A DNA stretch of 64,000 nt, from positions 1,368,501-1,432,500 of the forward strand of contig CAUEEP010000915.1 in the NCBI GenBank assembly GCA_958450365.1, in the 5' to 3' direction. Under the pieces are notes generated by a model. The model was given only the letters and a program-made list of their open reading frames with translations. It was not told the DNA's origin and ran no database searches. Position numbers and translations under genes: made by a program. This document shows positions 22,501 through 33,785 of the stretch, in pieces. Position 1 is the first letter of the stretch, and the number at the start of each line of letters is the position of its first letter. The DNA comes from Mesorhabditis belari (Eukaryota; Nematoda; Chromadorea; Rhabditida; Rhabditidae).

Positions 22501-23771
22501 TTCAGCCTCAACCACAGCCACAGCCACAACCCCAACAACCCCAGCCTCAGCCAAAGATCCCCAGCTTCGATTGCAGCAAGTGAGTTGGAGGAATTCTTTA
22601 TTTTGAAAAAAGAGAATTTTACTTGATTTATTTTGATTCTGAAATGTTCACCTCAAATTTAGCAAAGCTGATGGCTACTGGGCCACATCGAAATGCTCGG
22701 AGTTCTACGTCCTCTGCCAAATGGGACGCGCCATTCAAGAATTGCCGTGCCAAGTTGGACTCGCTTTCTCAAACACCCTTCAGCAATGTGAATACAAGTG
22801 AGTGCATCTGTTCAAAGGTTCTAGTAATTTGAAATACAATTAGTTATACTTGAAATTCTTTGTAGGTTGACGCTGAACGAGTGCAACCCATTGGCCCCAC
22901 CACTACAACAGCCACAACAGCCAATCTTGAAGCCAATTCCACAGGTGTTTTTGCTTTTTATTTATCTAGTGTAAAAAATATAACAATTATAAGGTCTAAA
23001 ACTTGAATGTTCTCATTTAAAAATGGAATTTTCAGCCTCAACCCCAGCCACAGCCTCTTCCCGCTCGAGACACGACGAACCTCTGTGCCCAGAAGATGAA
23101 TGGACTCTACTCAACTGGATGCAGCAGCCAGTAAACCTTTATTAAACTTGTTTTAAAGCCTATAAGTTTCAATATTGTAACCAAAACCAATTTTTCAGGT
23201 ACATCATGTGCACGAACTTCCAAACGACTCCCCTCTTCTGCCCAAGCACTCTCGTCTTCGATTCGTCCATCAACCAGTGCAACTATCCAAACTTGGTTTG
23301 TTTTAAAATAAATTAAAGACTTCATTTTGCTAGTTAAATTCGTAGAAACTTCAAATTTCGTTCATTTGAGGTTTCCACCTGTCAATCGGCTCCTTTGCCC
23401 CAATCTCAACCAGTGATCCAGCCTCAACCAATGATCCAGCCTCAACCACAACAACCAATTGCTCAACCAATGGTCAGTTTTTAAGAAAATTCTGAAATAT
23501 TGCCACTTTATGCGAAAGCTTAGAGTCATTAAAGTCTAAGGAGTTTTGGAAAAGCTGCCGCCAAACTGGAATTCTAACTCAGGCTCAAAGACTTAGAAAG
23601 TCTGACCGGACAATTCTTTTAGTCCTGCAAAAATTATCCACTTTAAGAATGCGAAGTTCTACTCCAGTTGCTTTTCCAAAAGATTTTTATCTATAAACTT
23701 ATTTCAAGAGCAATTTCCAGCTGTTCCCCCAACAACAGCAACCAATGGCTGGACCATATGGCCGCAAATGA
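13597..23771 (+). CDS. cbd-1: Eggshell chitin-binding protein with 12 peritrophin-A domains (CBD-1 orthologue)
   Basis: About 40 short exons with TTTCAG-type acceptors encode roughly 1,300 aa. It starts MLSQVCLLALVAALGSAA (signal peptide) and ends at TGA 23769-23771, with AATAAA some 40 bp later. I count 12 six-cysteine chitin-binding domains, at about 13.93-14.65, 14.86-15.43, 16.50-16.75, 16.82-17.10, 17.29-17.49, 18.82-19.08, 19.21-19.96, 20.80-21.03, 21.79-21.99, 22.16-22.41, 22.57-22.89 and 23.08-23.38 kb. Most are split by an intron in mid-domain. Long Pro/Gln linkers (QPQPQPLPQ type) separate them. C. elegans CBD-1, a vitelline-layer protein of the eggshell, also has 12 such domains and about 1,300 residues, so orthology is likely. 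By that precedent it is secreted by oocytes and binds eggshell chitin. Codons are rich in C-ending forms. Introns host at least five MITE insertions, yet every checked junction is in phase. Confidence 0.92.
14153..14431. mobile_element. Palindromic MITE, family A, copy 3
   Basis: A full-length copy in a cbd-1 intron between the two halves of the first chitin-binding domain. Ends are TACCGTAAATACTGTAATAG and its reverse complement. Confidence 0.9.
15098..15314. mobile_element. Inverted-repeat element, family D, copy 1
   Basis: The ends are GGGGTAGGCTAATTTCCGCA and, inverted, TGCAGAAATTAGCCTACCCC. It lies in a cbd-1 intron in the second chitin-binding domain. The interior word AGAAGAAAGTTATGGCGAGT is mirrored near the left end. 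A longer copy is at 35532-35864. Confidence 0.8.
15773..16220. mobile_element. Truncated plus full family A MITE with shared linker (copies 4 and 5)
   Basis: A left-end fragment (15773-15858) is followed by a linker of about 90 bp (GATATTTGATCTTCAATCTT onward) and then a complete copy (15953-16220). The same linker plus full copy recurs at 45855-46216, so the block has been copied as a unit. It sits in a cbd-1 intron. Confidence 0.85.
17766..18286. mobile_element. Mariner-like MITE, family F, copy 1
   Basis: The ends are AGGCTGTCCAGAAAGTCTTT and, inverted, a matching stretch ending ATGGACAGCT, flanked by TA. Length is about 520 bp with no open frame. It lies in a cbd-1 intron inside the Pro/Gln-rich region. 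The end sequence resembles mariner termini. Confidence 0.8.
19305..19810. mobile_element. Mariner-like MITE, family F, copy 2
   Basis: This copy is closely related to 17766-18286 and sits in the intron within the seventh chitin-binding domain. Shared internal words include ATAGCCAAATTTTCAGAGAA. The right end is more decayed (ACTTTCTGTAATCGGCTTA). Confidence 0.8.
21207..21494 (+). other. Possible 288-nt cassette exon inside cbd-1
   Basis: Between the exon ending at 21156 (phase 1) and the ninth chitin-binding domain there is an open stretch of 288 nt, bounded by a weak acceptor (ATCAGAG^TC) and a donor AGAG^GTAAAT, also phase 1. Including or skipping it keeps the cbd-1 frame. The encoded 96 residues are unlike the rest of the protein: an acidic start (SESEWEEFG), a strongly basic KHGKKKK and ERRRKSQKERAK block, a hydrophobic run (MVMPFFASCTTMSFLLFL), then an acidic tail. 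No in-frame ATG precedes it, so an independent gene would need another start. Confidence 0.5.
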
Positions 23772-25497
23772 GCGCTCACTTCTTTGACCGAGCCTAGGAC
23801 CAACACTTGTCAATAAATATGGGTCTTCAATAAATTTTTTATAAAAATCGTTTTTCTCACTTGCCGGTACTGGTTGTGAAATTTGTAAAGTTTTTATTTG
23901 TCTTAATTTTCGTAGAATAAAAGGTAAATCTAAACATTTGAAGAGTTTAGTAGTATGGATTGAAGCGCAGAAAAACGGCCATAGTTATCAAAACTCCAAA
24001 CTTAAAGCACAAAATTTTAGAAAATCTAGAATTTGAACAAATCTCAGCTCAAAGTCGTTTGCAAAGACGAAATTCTCAATTGGGAGTTCCTGGTAGAAAA
24101 AGAAGGGAAAAAGGGAACGCCGGAAGGGAGTTCATTGAAATGGGAGAAGATTGACAAAAAAGGAGAAAGAATGAGAGAAGCGATTGAGTGATTGTCGATG
24201 GATTGGATTTGGATGATCCATTGTGATATCCGAGATGAGAAGAAGAAGAAAAGACCCATCCATCCTCTTCACATTGAGAGTATCTCTTTCCATTCCATTC
24301 ATTTTCCCCTTCATCCCCTTTTTGCGCATCCGCATCCATCGAAATGGCCTCAATTTCGCTTCCCTTCTTCTTTTGATTGCACGCTGCAATCTGGATTTGG
24401 ATTGTCAATCATTTCGTTATTCTGCAATCTTTCGTCTATTGATTTAGGAATTGTTAAACTCTTACTGAAAGTTTTCTATTGACAACATGACTATAACATT
24501 CATTCGATGAATTGTGGAACATTCGATACGCGCCCAGCCCCTTTTCCTATTAGCAATCCAACTTTGAGCTCAAATTTCTTGGTATTGGGCTACTGAATGT
24601 AAATAGTTTTTGTACCAATCGACAGAGAAAGACTTGGCGCATCCAATGATATGAAAAATATTTAAATTGAACAGCTCAACACCAAGATATTTGAGTTTAA
24701 AGTTGGACTGCTAATGGGAAAAGGGGCTCGGCGCGTATCAAATGTCCAATATTCGATAGCTTTGGAACTCTTGAATTGTTTACTTGTCCCAGAACTTTTA
24801 AAGCCTTAGAGATCCCGGACATTAGACTAGACATCATTTCAAGCTCAGCCTATCAATCTGTTAATATTTTATGCCATTACAAGAACTTTCTCTCCCCAAT
24901 GCTAGCTAGTTACTTCAAAAATGTTAAGTCAACAAACGTAATCAATTCTCGAACCTGCTTCTTATTTTTTATCACTCTTTTCGCGCACCTATCAGATCAT
25001 CCGGTCGTCGCATCGGAAGGCAAAAAAAAGGAAAGAAGACGAAAAGAGCTGCCAGTTGGCACATGCCGAGAAAACTAGGAAAACAGCTTTTTGCTTTTCT
25101 TTGGTCATTGCTAATCTTCTAACTGACTTCAATTTCTTTAGGGTTTCTTTCTAACCTTTTTATTCATTGTTCCTATTGTTTCTGTTCCTTATGGCTTGCA
25201 GAATTCTTTGACTCTTTGCCTTTGACCGTAAAATATAGCTTTCTTTTTTTCTTTTCTCCATTAATCTAGTATAAAATCGCAATATTTTGAACTGTCTACG
25301 AAATTTGATAGATTCTTGAACTCTTTACCCGAATAACACACAAAACCCGTCTCTATCCAGGTCTCCATTGTTATGAATTGTATTTGCTGGCCGTTTTTCT
25401 GTTCTTCTCGATACTCAAAGAATTCTCAGAATCATCGCTTTCTGATTTTCTTTGTTACTTACTTTTTTTTGCTTTAAATAAGCTTAAGATATTTCCG
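23772..25497. other. Intergenic region with one palindromic element
   Basis: No gene was supported between cbd-1 and the ML gene. An inverted repeat at about 24517-24753 has arms of about 80 bp (left part ATTCGATACGCGCCCAGCCC, right arm ending GGGGCTCGGCGCGTATCAAA) and looks like a MITE. The rest is AT-rich and purine-rich low-complexity sequence. Confidence 0.5.
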
Positions 25498-28473
25498 ATG
25501 AAAACCCGATTATTGTTCTTGATTTTTCCTCTCGGATGCGTGGCTGTGTTCCCGAATTTTGGCATGATTCCTGGTGTAAGTTAAGAAAATTAGATCTTAC
25601 AATGTTTTAGCATCATCATCTTGGGGGGAGGTTTTATGTGCTATATATACCTTGATCTCAAGGTCTGATATCTGGGTTCATAGCGCACAAAACCTCCGCC
25701 CTCCCAAGATGACACAGACTACATTGCCAACAAAAGTGCGACTCTCAACTTTGAAAGTCTAGATAAAAATTATGTGTACTTCAATCGACTTAATATTCGG
25801 TACTGCTGCAGGAGACCTAATCGAAATTTGCCTATGAAAAAATCAGAGAGATTCTTTTGATTTTGGTTGGGTGATTCTCTTGGAAGCGATTTCGCGTAAT
25901 CATCACGCTCCCTGTAATTTCCCGAAACAAATATATCTGATTTTTAAAAAGAAACCCTTTTCAGTTCTACCGTCAACCCAGCCAACCCCCACCACCGATT
26001 CCCCAACCTCAATCTCATTCATTTATCGATCAGATCAAACAGTATAATAATGTTGAAGACAGTTTGGATGCTGGTTTGTGAAAAACTGGTACACTTTCAA
26101 GTTTCGTTCTTAGGAATGGCTCAAAATTATCTCAGCAATGCTCCATATATGGAACAAGAGACTGAAGATTGTACTGCACTTCCAAACAGAACAAATTCAA
26201 TGCCTCACGTTTTTCAATGTGATCTTGGTGAGTAAAAAGTTCAATAGAATTATTTAGATATCTCAGAAATTTCCCTAACAACTTTTATCCTCACTTTTAA
26301 CTCAGATTTTCTAATTTTACTGAACTAAGTGTGCGTTACATTGATGGTTCAGTGAGAATCAACAGAAAATAAAAACTTGGAGAGTCTGTAAAAAGCACTT
26401 AGAGTCCAGGTAAGACAAACATTGGGAGAAAGAAGGAATTCGGGTGTGAACTGAACTAGAGAAACTACCAGAAATCCCCCAAAGACTATTTTCACTTTGC
26501 AGACGAGGATGATAATTCACTCTTTATCATTCACAATGCTGCGGTCACAAATTACACGGGAGACACAAGATATCCAGTGGATTTCACCTCTCCGATCAGA
26601 ATTTTCTTGGATGTGACGAGTCGAGTGAATAGGAGGTGAGCAGATTGGTGGTAAAAGACAAGCTTTTCGTTCTTTTATTTAAAACCAATAAATGCATCGA
26701 GTGCAACAACAATTAACTTCATTTTCTTCATGATTTTTCATAGAGTTCGCAAAATTATCTGATTTATTGCTTTGTCTTCTTTGTACTGTACCCATTAAAT
26801 TTTGTTTTCTTAAAAAAACGGGTTTTCTTTCTATTGTGATCTTTTTGTGTTTGACTTTTATTGGGTTGGTAAATTGAAACCTGCGGGACTTTGAACTAAA
26901 ATTTATTCAACATAAAACCATCAATTCATTCCAAATAATTTCCATTATTATTGACGACTTCTGCCCATTTTACAGGCAATTTGCGGATTCCTCTTTCGTG
27001 GTAGGGTTTTGGTTTTGAATCGAAAAACTTTCAAAGCCAATTTTTGACTGCTTCTTCCGAATCGAACTGTTCTCCCGCAAGCTTTTTTTATCTGCGAGTC
27101 CCGCGAAATAGCCGGCGGTTTTCAATTCACCAACCCAATAGATTTGCTAAAGCTTTACTTCAATTTGAAACAAATTCATGCTAGACACTTTCTGGTTACT
27201 TTTAAAACTCATATTACAATCAGATCGACTTTAAAAAAAATTTTAAACAACTAATTTCAGATTTGATAATCTTGGTGTTGATGTCTCGTTATACAAGCGC
27301 TCAACGGGATGGTTTGGATGTGGATGGCTTTTCATTCCTAGTTTCACTCTATTGTACGTGAATATAAAAGCGATCAAATACTATTTTACTTTAGAAATAA
27401 TGGAGATGTTTGTGAGGAGAATCAGTCATGTCCTTTGGGTAGAGGACGACAAGTATTGGAGTTACCCCTAGATCCACAAAAACTCTTCACGAGATTCTTT
27501 CGGATGTTTCACAATGATATGGTAATGATTGAGATGTCTGACAAATAGAAAATTGCCAATAAAATAAATGAATAATAAATAAATACCATATTTTCTCTAA
27601 TAGTAGTGAGCCTTAAGCTTGTCTAAATTGCTCGAAATCTCGAGAACCGCTTATCAGAACCTTATCGATGTGGGGTCGGAAAATGTAGCTGACGATGAGA
27701 TCTAGTGGGGGATTTGAGTGTTGAGCTTCTGTGAAAACTTTGAAAGCCGTAAAATAGTCACCAACTCGGCTCTTCGGGGTCAACTATTAGAGAAACTAAT
27801 CATTCAATAGCCTTGAATCTCCTCTTGAAGACTAGACAAACTAAACTACTGTATTTTCTCTAATAGTATTGAACCCTGAGCGTTGCCTAAATTCCTCGAA
27901 ATCTCAAAACCCGCTTATCAGAACCTATCGATGTGGGGTGGGAAAATATAGCTGACGATGAGATCTAGTGGGTGATTTGAGTGTTGAGGTTCTGCAAAAG
28001 CTTGGAAACCGTCAAATAGTCACCAACTCGGCTACAAATCTACCCTAACAAATCCAACAAAGCTTAAAGAAGCTGGTAACTAAAGGAGAAGCTGATCTCA
28101 ATGAAGCTAGTCCCTAATACTAGTCCATAAGCTTGCCTAAATTGCTCGAAATCTCGAAAAGTGCTTATCAGAACCTATCGATGTGGGGTTGGAAAATATA
28201 GCTGACGATGAGATCTAGTGGGTGATTTGAGTGTTGAGGTTCTGCAAAAGCTTGGAAACCGTCAAATAGTCACCAAATAGCTGCCGGGGTGCACTTAGAG
28301 AAAATATGTTAATAAGAAATCGACATTTTTTTAAATGAAATTTACCAAAATGATTTTTGATTATCGAATTTCAGCAAGCTTATCAATTGGTGCTTCGTGT
28401 TCGAGACAATTCTCGTCCCTTCAATGACCTCTTTTGTGCAACGATTCAAACACGAATCTCTTTTGATTATTGA
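25498..28473 (+). CDS. Secreted ML-domain (NPC2/MD-2-like) lipid-recognition protein
   Basis: Seven exons join in phase: 25498-25575, 25965-26073, 26114-26227, 26503-26635, 27261-27353, 27395-27521 and 28375-28473, about 250 aa. It begins with a signal peptide (MKTRLLFLIFPLGCVAVF), then a proline-rich linker (QPPPPIPQPQ), then the domain. Its cysteines fit the ML pattern: EDCTALP near the start, CEENQSCPLGRG in the centre (compare the CP block of NPC2) and DLFCATIQTRI at the end. ML proteins form a beta-sandwich that holds sterols or other lipids, outside the cell or in lysosomes; the ligand is unknown here. Introns have absorbed a short palindrome, a deleted mariner and a triple family B insertion, without harming exons. 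Confidence 0.75.
25613..25714. repeat. Short inverted repeat in ML gene intron 1
   Basis: CATCTTGGGGGGAGGTTTTA faces AAAACCTCCGCCCTCCCAAG around a centre of about 45 bp. The arms are about 30 bp with a few mismatches. It may be a tiny MITE. Confidence 0.7.
26861..27138 (-). mobile_element. Deleted mariner with transposase C-terminus, copy 2
   Basis: A 278-bp element between TA dinucleotides, with ends TTGGGTTGGTAAATTGAAAC and GGTTTTCAATTCACCAACCC. Read on the minus strand it keeps the last part of a mariner transposase: FDSEEAVKNWL, a stop, KFFDSKPKPYHERGIRKLP, then VKWAEV. This is the clearest coding remnant among the four copies. It lies in an intron of the ML gene. Confidence 0.88.
27584..28320. 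mobile_element. Family B inverted-repeat element, multiple units
   Basis: Three related units, each with GCTCGAAATCTCG, CAGAACCTATCGATGTGGGG and GACGATGAGATCTAGTGGG, fill intron 6 of the ML gene. The block starts TACCATATTTTCTCTAATAG and ends CTTAGAGAAAATATG. The other copy at 36209-36681 is in reverse orientation. Confidence 0.75.
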
Positions 28474-28703
28474 TTTACAAAATATAGCCTCAATTTCAAA
28501 AAAACTGGTATCAACAATAGTTTAATTTATTGTCTTTCAACTCATTCATTACTCTTTTAGTTTTGCCAAGATTTGTTCAGTTGTAATTTCTTGTGCTTTA
28601 TTTATAATAAACATTCCTTTATTCAAAAGATAAAGCAAAAAAAAGAAAAAGATAACGAGATCATAGACATTCAAAGAAAGGCCATAAAATGAGAAGAAAG
28701 ATA

Positions 28704-29191
28704 TTAGGAGAGATCTAGAATCACTACAATTGCTATTAGCTCAAAGAAAACAATTCTGTACACAGTGAATTTCTGTTCACCCGTCATGACTTTGCAAAGA
28801 TTCAAATCTGAAGACCCGAATGAATGGATGAGTTTGACTTTGGCTTGGCTTTGATTTAGTCCAAATTCCTTGCACACGTCATCTTCGGAAGTGCTCTTCC
28901 TGAAATGAATTTATAAGGAAAAGTTTTTGATTACTGAACACTTATCAAAGTTTAAGCAACAATTTCCTTTGTCTTTAAATCATTTTAAAGGCCAACCTTT
29001 CAACTCACCAGTTCAAATTTATTCAAAAATGAAGATGATCGAGAGATTGTTTGCTGTGTGTGCATTGATATCCTCGTCATCTTTTCCGGATTCACAAACG
29101 ATTCAATTGTTGATGTTCCGCTTTCTCTCTTCATAAAAACATCATAGAATTCAATGGGTAATTGTGCGTCATTAAGAATACTGATGCTCAT
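28704..29191 (-). CDS. Small protein of unknown family with C-terminal hydrophobic tail
   Basis: Two exons are supported: 29191-29009 and 28895-28704, about 124 aa from the first ATG. The first exon encodes SILNDAQLPIEFYDVFMK and SGTSTIESFVNPEKMTRISM. The second encodes SEDDVCKEFGLNQSQAKVKL and ends in a hydrophobic segment IVFFELIAIVVILDLS just before the stop, which could be a membrane anchor or GPI signal. The acceptor is ambiguous: a consensus CAG lies 4 bases upstream of the AAG needed for frame. An acceptor TTTCAG directly before the ATG suggests either trans-splicing or a missing upstream exon with a signal peptide. I do not recognise the family. It converges with the ML gene, their stops being about 230 bp apart. 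Confidence 0.45.
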
Positions 29192-29242
29192 CTTTTGATA
29201 TCTGAAATTTTGAAAGTAAAGTTTTGTAGAAGTAAAAATTTC

Positions 29243-29693
29243 TACCGTAATCCACACAAAGAATCAATAGATAGTCTTAGTCAAGATATAGACAAAAGAA
29301 AAAGTTCTAGTTCATTTCTAATGTTTCAAAATCTTTCCTAACACTTCATGGAATGGGCAGAATGGTTAAAAATAAATTCTAAATGAGATGATTTCTTTCT
29401 TTTAAATTGAAAGCTATCGATTGAATAGTAAACAATCGTGGGAGTTGATGAGGTAATTGGTTCAATGAATCAGTTGAAAGTTTTCACAAAAAGTTCAAAG
29501 AGAATTCAAATCCCACGTACGGTCAAATAGAAGAGTGGAAAGGGAAAGGAAAACGGGAATTTCAAGTTGCAGAATGACGAAAATGTCTACCGTAATCCTC
29601 ACAAAGAATCAATAGATTGTCTTAGTCAAGATATAGACAAAAGAAAAAGTTCTAGTTGATTTCTAATGTTTCAAAATCTTTCCTAACACTTCA
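29243..29693. repeat. Direct repeat of about 107 bp, two copies 343 bp apart
   Basis: 29243-29349 and 29587-29693 are nearly identical; both contain AGAAAAAGTTCTAGTT and CTAATGTTTCAAAATCTTTC. The spacer is unique. No coding potential was seen. Confidence 0.85.
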
Positions 29694-29699
29694 AGCCTC

Positions 29700-32600
29700 G
29701 AAAAAGAACATTCCTACAGTAATTCTTGAGATTTTTGGTTGTTGTAAAGCTTTTGAGAGGGGGATATTATTTTAAGGCTTTTGGCGATTCATTTCTCTTT
29801 CCATTTTTCATTTTTTTAGACCGAGTCACGAGGGTTTGAAGTGCGTCACTGAAAATCTCAAAAAAAACCTCAGAAATGACCACAACTACAACCTGAATCC
29901 TCCCAGAGAAATTTTAAGATCGGAATGTGTCAAGGGAAACTGTTTCGACTGAAAGTGATGTGAAAAAGCTCTTACTGTTTACTTAGAATAGATCTTTAAA
30001 GGATTTGAGTAGGAAGAGAGTCTCTAACAAAGTAAAACAAGGTAAAACAATCTGTAATATTGCAAAATCTCCAATTACATCATTAATTGAAAGAGTTGAA
30101 AGCTTTACTAAAGCAAAAAATCGTTCTAAGTTATTTTTGTCATTCATTTTTATATTTTGTTGCAAAAACTCTCCAGCGAACTCTTCGAAAAGCGGAATTC
30201 CCTGAATTCATTGTTTCTTTCCAATCAATTCCCCAAGTCAATCTAACCTTTGTTCAATCTACATAGAGATTTTGAGAGAAATTGATATATGACTTTGCAA
30301 ATGATCGAAAAACACAGCATGATCTGTTCACCAAATCAAATGCACTCAGGTTTGCACAATTATTTATAGAGGTGTTGAATCTGAGATTTCAATAGCTGAA
30401 ACATCAAAAGTGAAACAAGTTTGCCTCATTCAGCTTTTCAATGAATGAATGCGAGTCAAAAATATAAGCAATCAAAGCAATCAAAAAACGGGAAACAAAT
30501 TTGAAACAATTTTTCTTTGTGAGTCTAAATTTGGAGGGCCAATTTTGGAGTGAATTTTGGAGTTGAATCCTTTTTGAATTGGTGAAGTGAAGGTGGGTGA
30601 CGCCTATTTAATGTCCATTCATGCGTAAAAGTTCTTTGAAAAGCGGAAAAGTCAAAGGATTAAATAGAGGAAAAGAATGAAACGGAGATCTGTACTTAGA
30701 AAAGGGAAAATGGGGAACTGATAGATTAGAAATCTGAAGACAAAGGGGTGACGGTGTTGTGAAGCAACTTATTGACAGATTTGATAAGGAAAGCGGTGTT
30801 GTAAGTAACTTAAGCTTTAAGAACACTCCCACGAGTTCCTCTATGAATGAACCGGTTGATTTGAAGATTTCAAGCCTAGAGTTGAGGATGAAAAGTTTCA
30901 TGACAAGAAAATCAAAATCGACTGAGGTTTTTGAATCAAAATCTTGCATAGAAATTGAGCCAAATCGGCTTCTTATATAGAGATCTAACTTTTGAATGTG
31001 ACGTGAATGATCTTCGAACAATGTGACCAAATTTTAGAAGCACTAAGCTCTTAATTTCGAAGGAAAGAACGCAAGGAACGCAAGGAAATGACGTGACTGA
31101 TTTGCAGAGGACCAAGTGTGATGAAAATGAAATTTTGGCCATTTTTGGGGTGGGCACCTCCACGCAAAAGCGTGTGTGCGTGTACCTTAGAAGAAGAAAA
31201 GAAAAGAAAAGAAAAGAAAGGAAAGGAAAAGAGAGAAATGACCGCGGGGGAACAAAAGGAAAATCAGTGAGTGGATGAAAGCGAGGGTGGACGACCGGTT
31301 GGATGTTTGCTTTTTGAAGGACCCTTCGGGCATTTCTTCTACAATACATCATCACAAAAACACTGCTTTCTTTCTCCATTTTCTCTTTGACCATCGAAAA
31401 GCTCTTGAATTGCTTTGGAAAAACAGCTCTTCTCGTATAGTGCTTCCGTCTATTAGTCATTCAAGATTTCGTTTTAAAGTTGGATCAAAGTTGAAACAAA
31501 ATGTACAATAAAGTGAATACTTACAGCCAAGCAAGGTCAGTAGCTTTGTTAAGCTTTGTTAAGCTTTGTTAAGCTTTGTTAACAAGTATTAAGCTTTGTT
31601 TAACAAATTCTTGCTGAAAACTAAGTACAGAAACGAAATGACAATGAAAAAAACATAGAAGCTTTTAGAAATTGAATAACTTTGCAAAAAGAATATAGAA
31701 AAATAAGCTTACTTTGTTGAAAACAACTTGCTGCAACTCTTGCACTATCTCAGAGTGAACTCCTTTTGGAAATTTTTCTATTATAGATCTATTTATAGAT
31801 TTTTGGGATGAGTGAATTGAATAGGATTTTTGAAATTCTTCTATTGTTATCTAGTTATTCTTTTTGCTTTTTGGGTAAGGGCGTGCATCGGGGAATGAGT
31901 CACAATTGAGGGAAAAACGAGTGAGAAAGTTGAAATGATTAGTATCCGGGTGGGGTTGATCTTTTGATTTTATTTGACTTGTACAGAAGATATAGATTTT
32001 TGGTTATTGAAATTGGGTTTAAAGCTAGTCTCAAATGGAAGTTCATCTTAAAAAACTGGTGCTACAACAGTTGGAGTTCAGGGAATGAAAATGGCAAAGT
32101 AGAAAAAGCTGAATACTTAGACTATGGCATTAATACAGATCTACAAATCGTAGAGATTGATAATGATAAGTAATGAGAATGATAAGTAGTGATAGATTCA
32201 ACAATAAGAACAAAATAGAAACAAGTCTAGACTCAAAGCCTCCTCTTCTCAATATTATGTAGGTACTTTCAATGTGCTCTTCTCAAACGATCATTGAGAC
32301 AACTGAATAACAAATCCCTCCTTTCAATCGTTTAAAAAAACGACAAGTACATTATTAATACGTCACTGTTTATGTTGTAGAAGTCTTGCATAAACAGCCA
32401 CTCTGTGTGACTGTGTTTTTCTCTTTTCTCCATTGAAAGACACAAGTTGTGTTCCAAAAAGAGGCGAGAAGAGAAAAAAAAATCAAATCTCTGCCCCTTT
32501 TGGGTCAAAAATAGTAATCAAAACAAACGCTTTTAGAAAATGAAACAATAAAAAGATTGGATTTGTACACCGAATCGCTTGTGACATTTTGCTATATTAT

Positions 32601-33785
32601 TTTAGTGAAAAGAAGTTCGGATACGGTTCCAATATGGTTCGGATATGGTTCCAATATGGTTCTAATATCTTTTAATCAAAGGTTCAAAGAAAAAATTAAA
32701 GAAAATTGAGTTCAGGGTTTTCTTTATGAAAAATTTCATTTAATTTACTGAGGACAGTTTTTCAATGAAAGAATGGAAGAAGAAATAAAACCTTTTAGAA
32801 AACTAACTAAATGTGACTGAAAAAATAAATCGTCGCAATGATATCATTTGTCAAAACATGTGTCTGAGACAAGGAGCACGATTAAATGTTAAACCCAAAA
32901 AGAAAACATGAAAGATAATAATTCTGGAGTTTATACCAATCTGAAGACTTAGCTAGCTAGAGCAAATAGTAGCTCAAATAGCTTAGCTAGCTCAGACTTA
33001 GCTAGCTCAAATTGCTCAGTAGCTCAAATAGCTCAGGCTCAATTGCTCAGTAACTCAAATAATTCAGAATTAGGACTAGAAAGACTTGGATGATTGAAAG
33101 ATTCAAATGGATATGAGCTTTGGAACTTTTGACAACTTTCAACTTAGATTAAGATTAGACGAATTGAGGTAGAGAACCGCAAAGTTGAAACACACTTTGC
33201 ATGACTAGACTGCTTTTGATTCCAACTTTATATTGTTCTTTCTTCTGAACAAAGACTTCCTCTGTATTCAGATTTCCCCCTCTTTTCTTGAGAAACTCTT
33301 CTTCATCTACGTCTTAAAATCTATGACTCAAAAAGTCGAACAAAAAAAATTGCAGAAATCTTTTACAAAAGATTTCCTTTACTTGAACTTGACAAAAACG
33401 ATATAAACATTCTACGTAGAGGGACAAAGACAAAAAAAACGCTCAAAAACAAATATGGAGTTACGTAGAGATCATTCAATTGAGAGAAAAGAAGACAATA
33501 CTTGAAGAAATCCACAGGGAAGAGAATCTCTTTTGTGTTTTTTTTTTCCTTTTTCTATCGAGTCAAATGATCCATCAAAGAAACCGAGTTTTTCTCTAAA
33601 GTGTACAAGACAAAAACTATTCTATATTTGGCAATTAGTAAATAAGGAAGGGAAAAACAAGATTTACTATAGATTTTGATTTTTAGAGATAAAAAAATAG
33701 TGGTAGTCGGTAATAGTTTGAAAGTCACAACGGAAGCTTGTCAACTAGAAGTCAACTACAATTTGCAAGATAGCGAAAAACAAGC
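29700..33785. other. Gene-poor intergenic stretch
   Basis: I see no supported gene in these 4 kb. Open frames on the minus strand at 30608-31460 are low-complexity (purine-rich tract at about 31185-31235) and lack splice or family signals. A TTAAGCTTTGT tandem repeat is at 31543-31610, a GGTTCCAATATGG-type satellite fragment at 32625-32665, and TAGCTCAAATAGC low-complexity repeats at 32940-33065. Confidence 0.45.
31543..31610. repeat. 11-bp tandem repeat TTAAGCTTTGT
   Basis: About five copies of TTAAGCTTTGT, the last ones interrupted by ACAAGTA. The unit contains a HindIII-like AAGCTT palindrome. Confidence 0.85.

Noticed and set aside
24044..24482. Several overlapping open frames of 70-110 codons on both strands
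   Set aside because: Low-complexity purine/pyrimidine-rich DNA, mutually overlapping, with no start context or homology signal.
30936..31460. Minus-strand open frame of 174 codons, and a neighbouring 140-codon frame at 30608-31030
   Set aside because: Composition follows a purine tract, there is no domain, signal peptide or splice support, and the two frames overlap each other.
31543..31610. CRISPR-like look of evenly spaced repeats here and at 646-866
   Set aside because: Units are contiguous without unique spacers, and the genome is eukaryotic.
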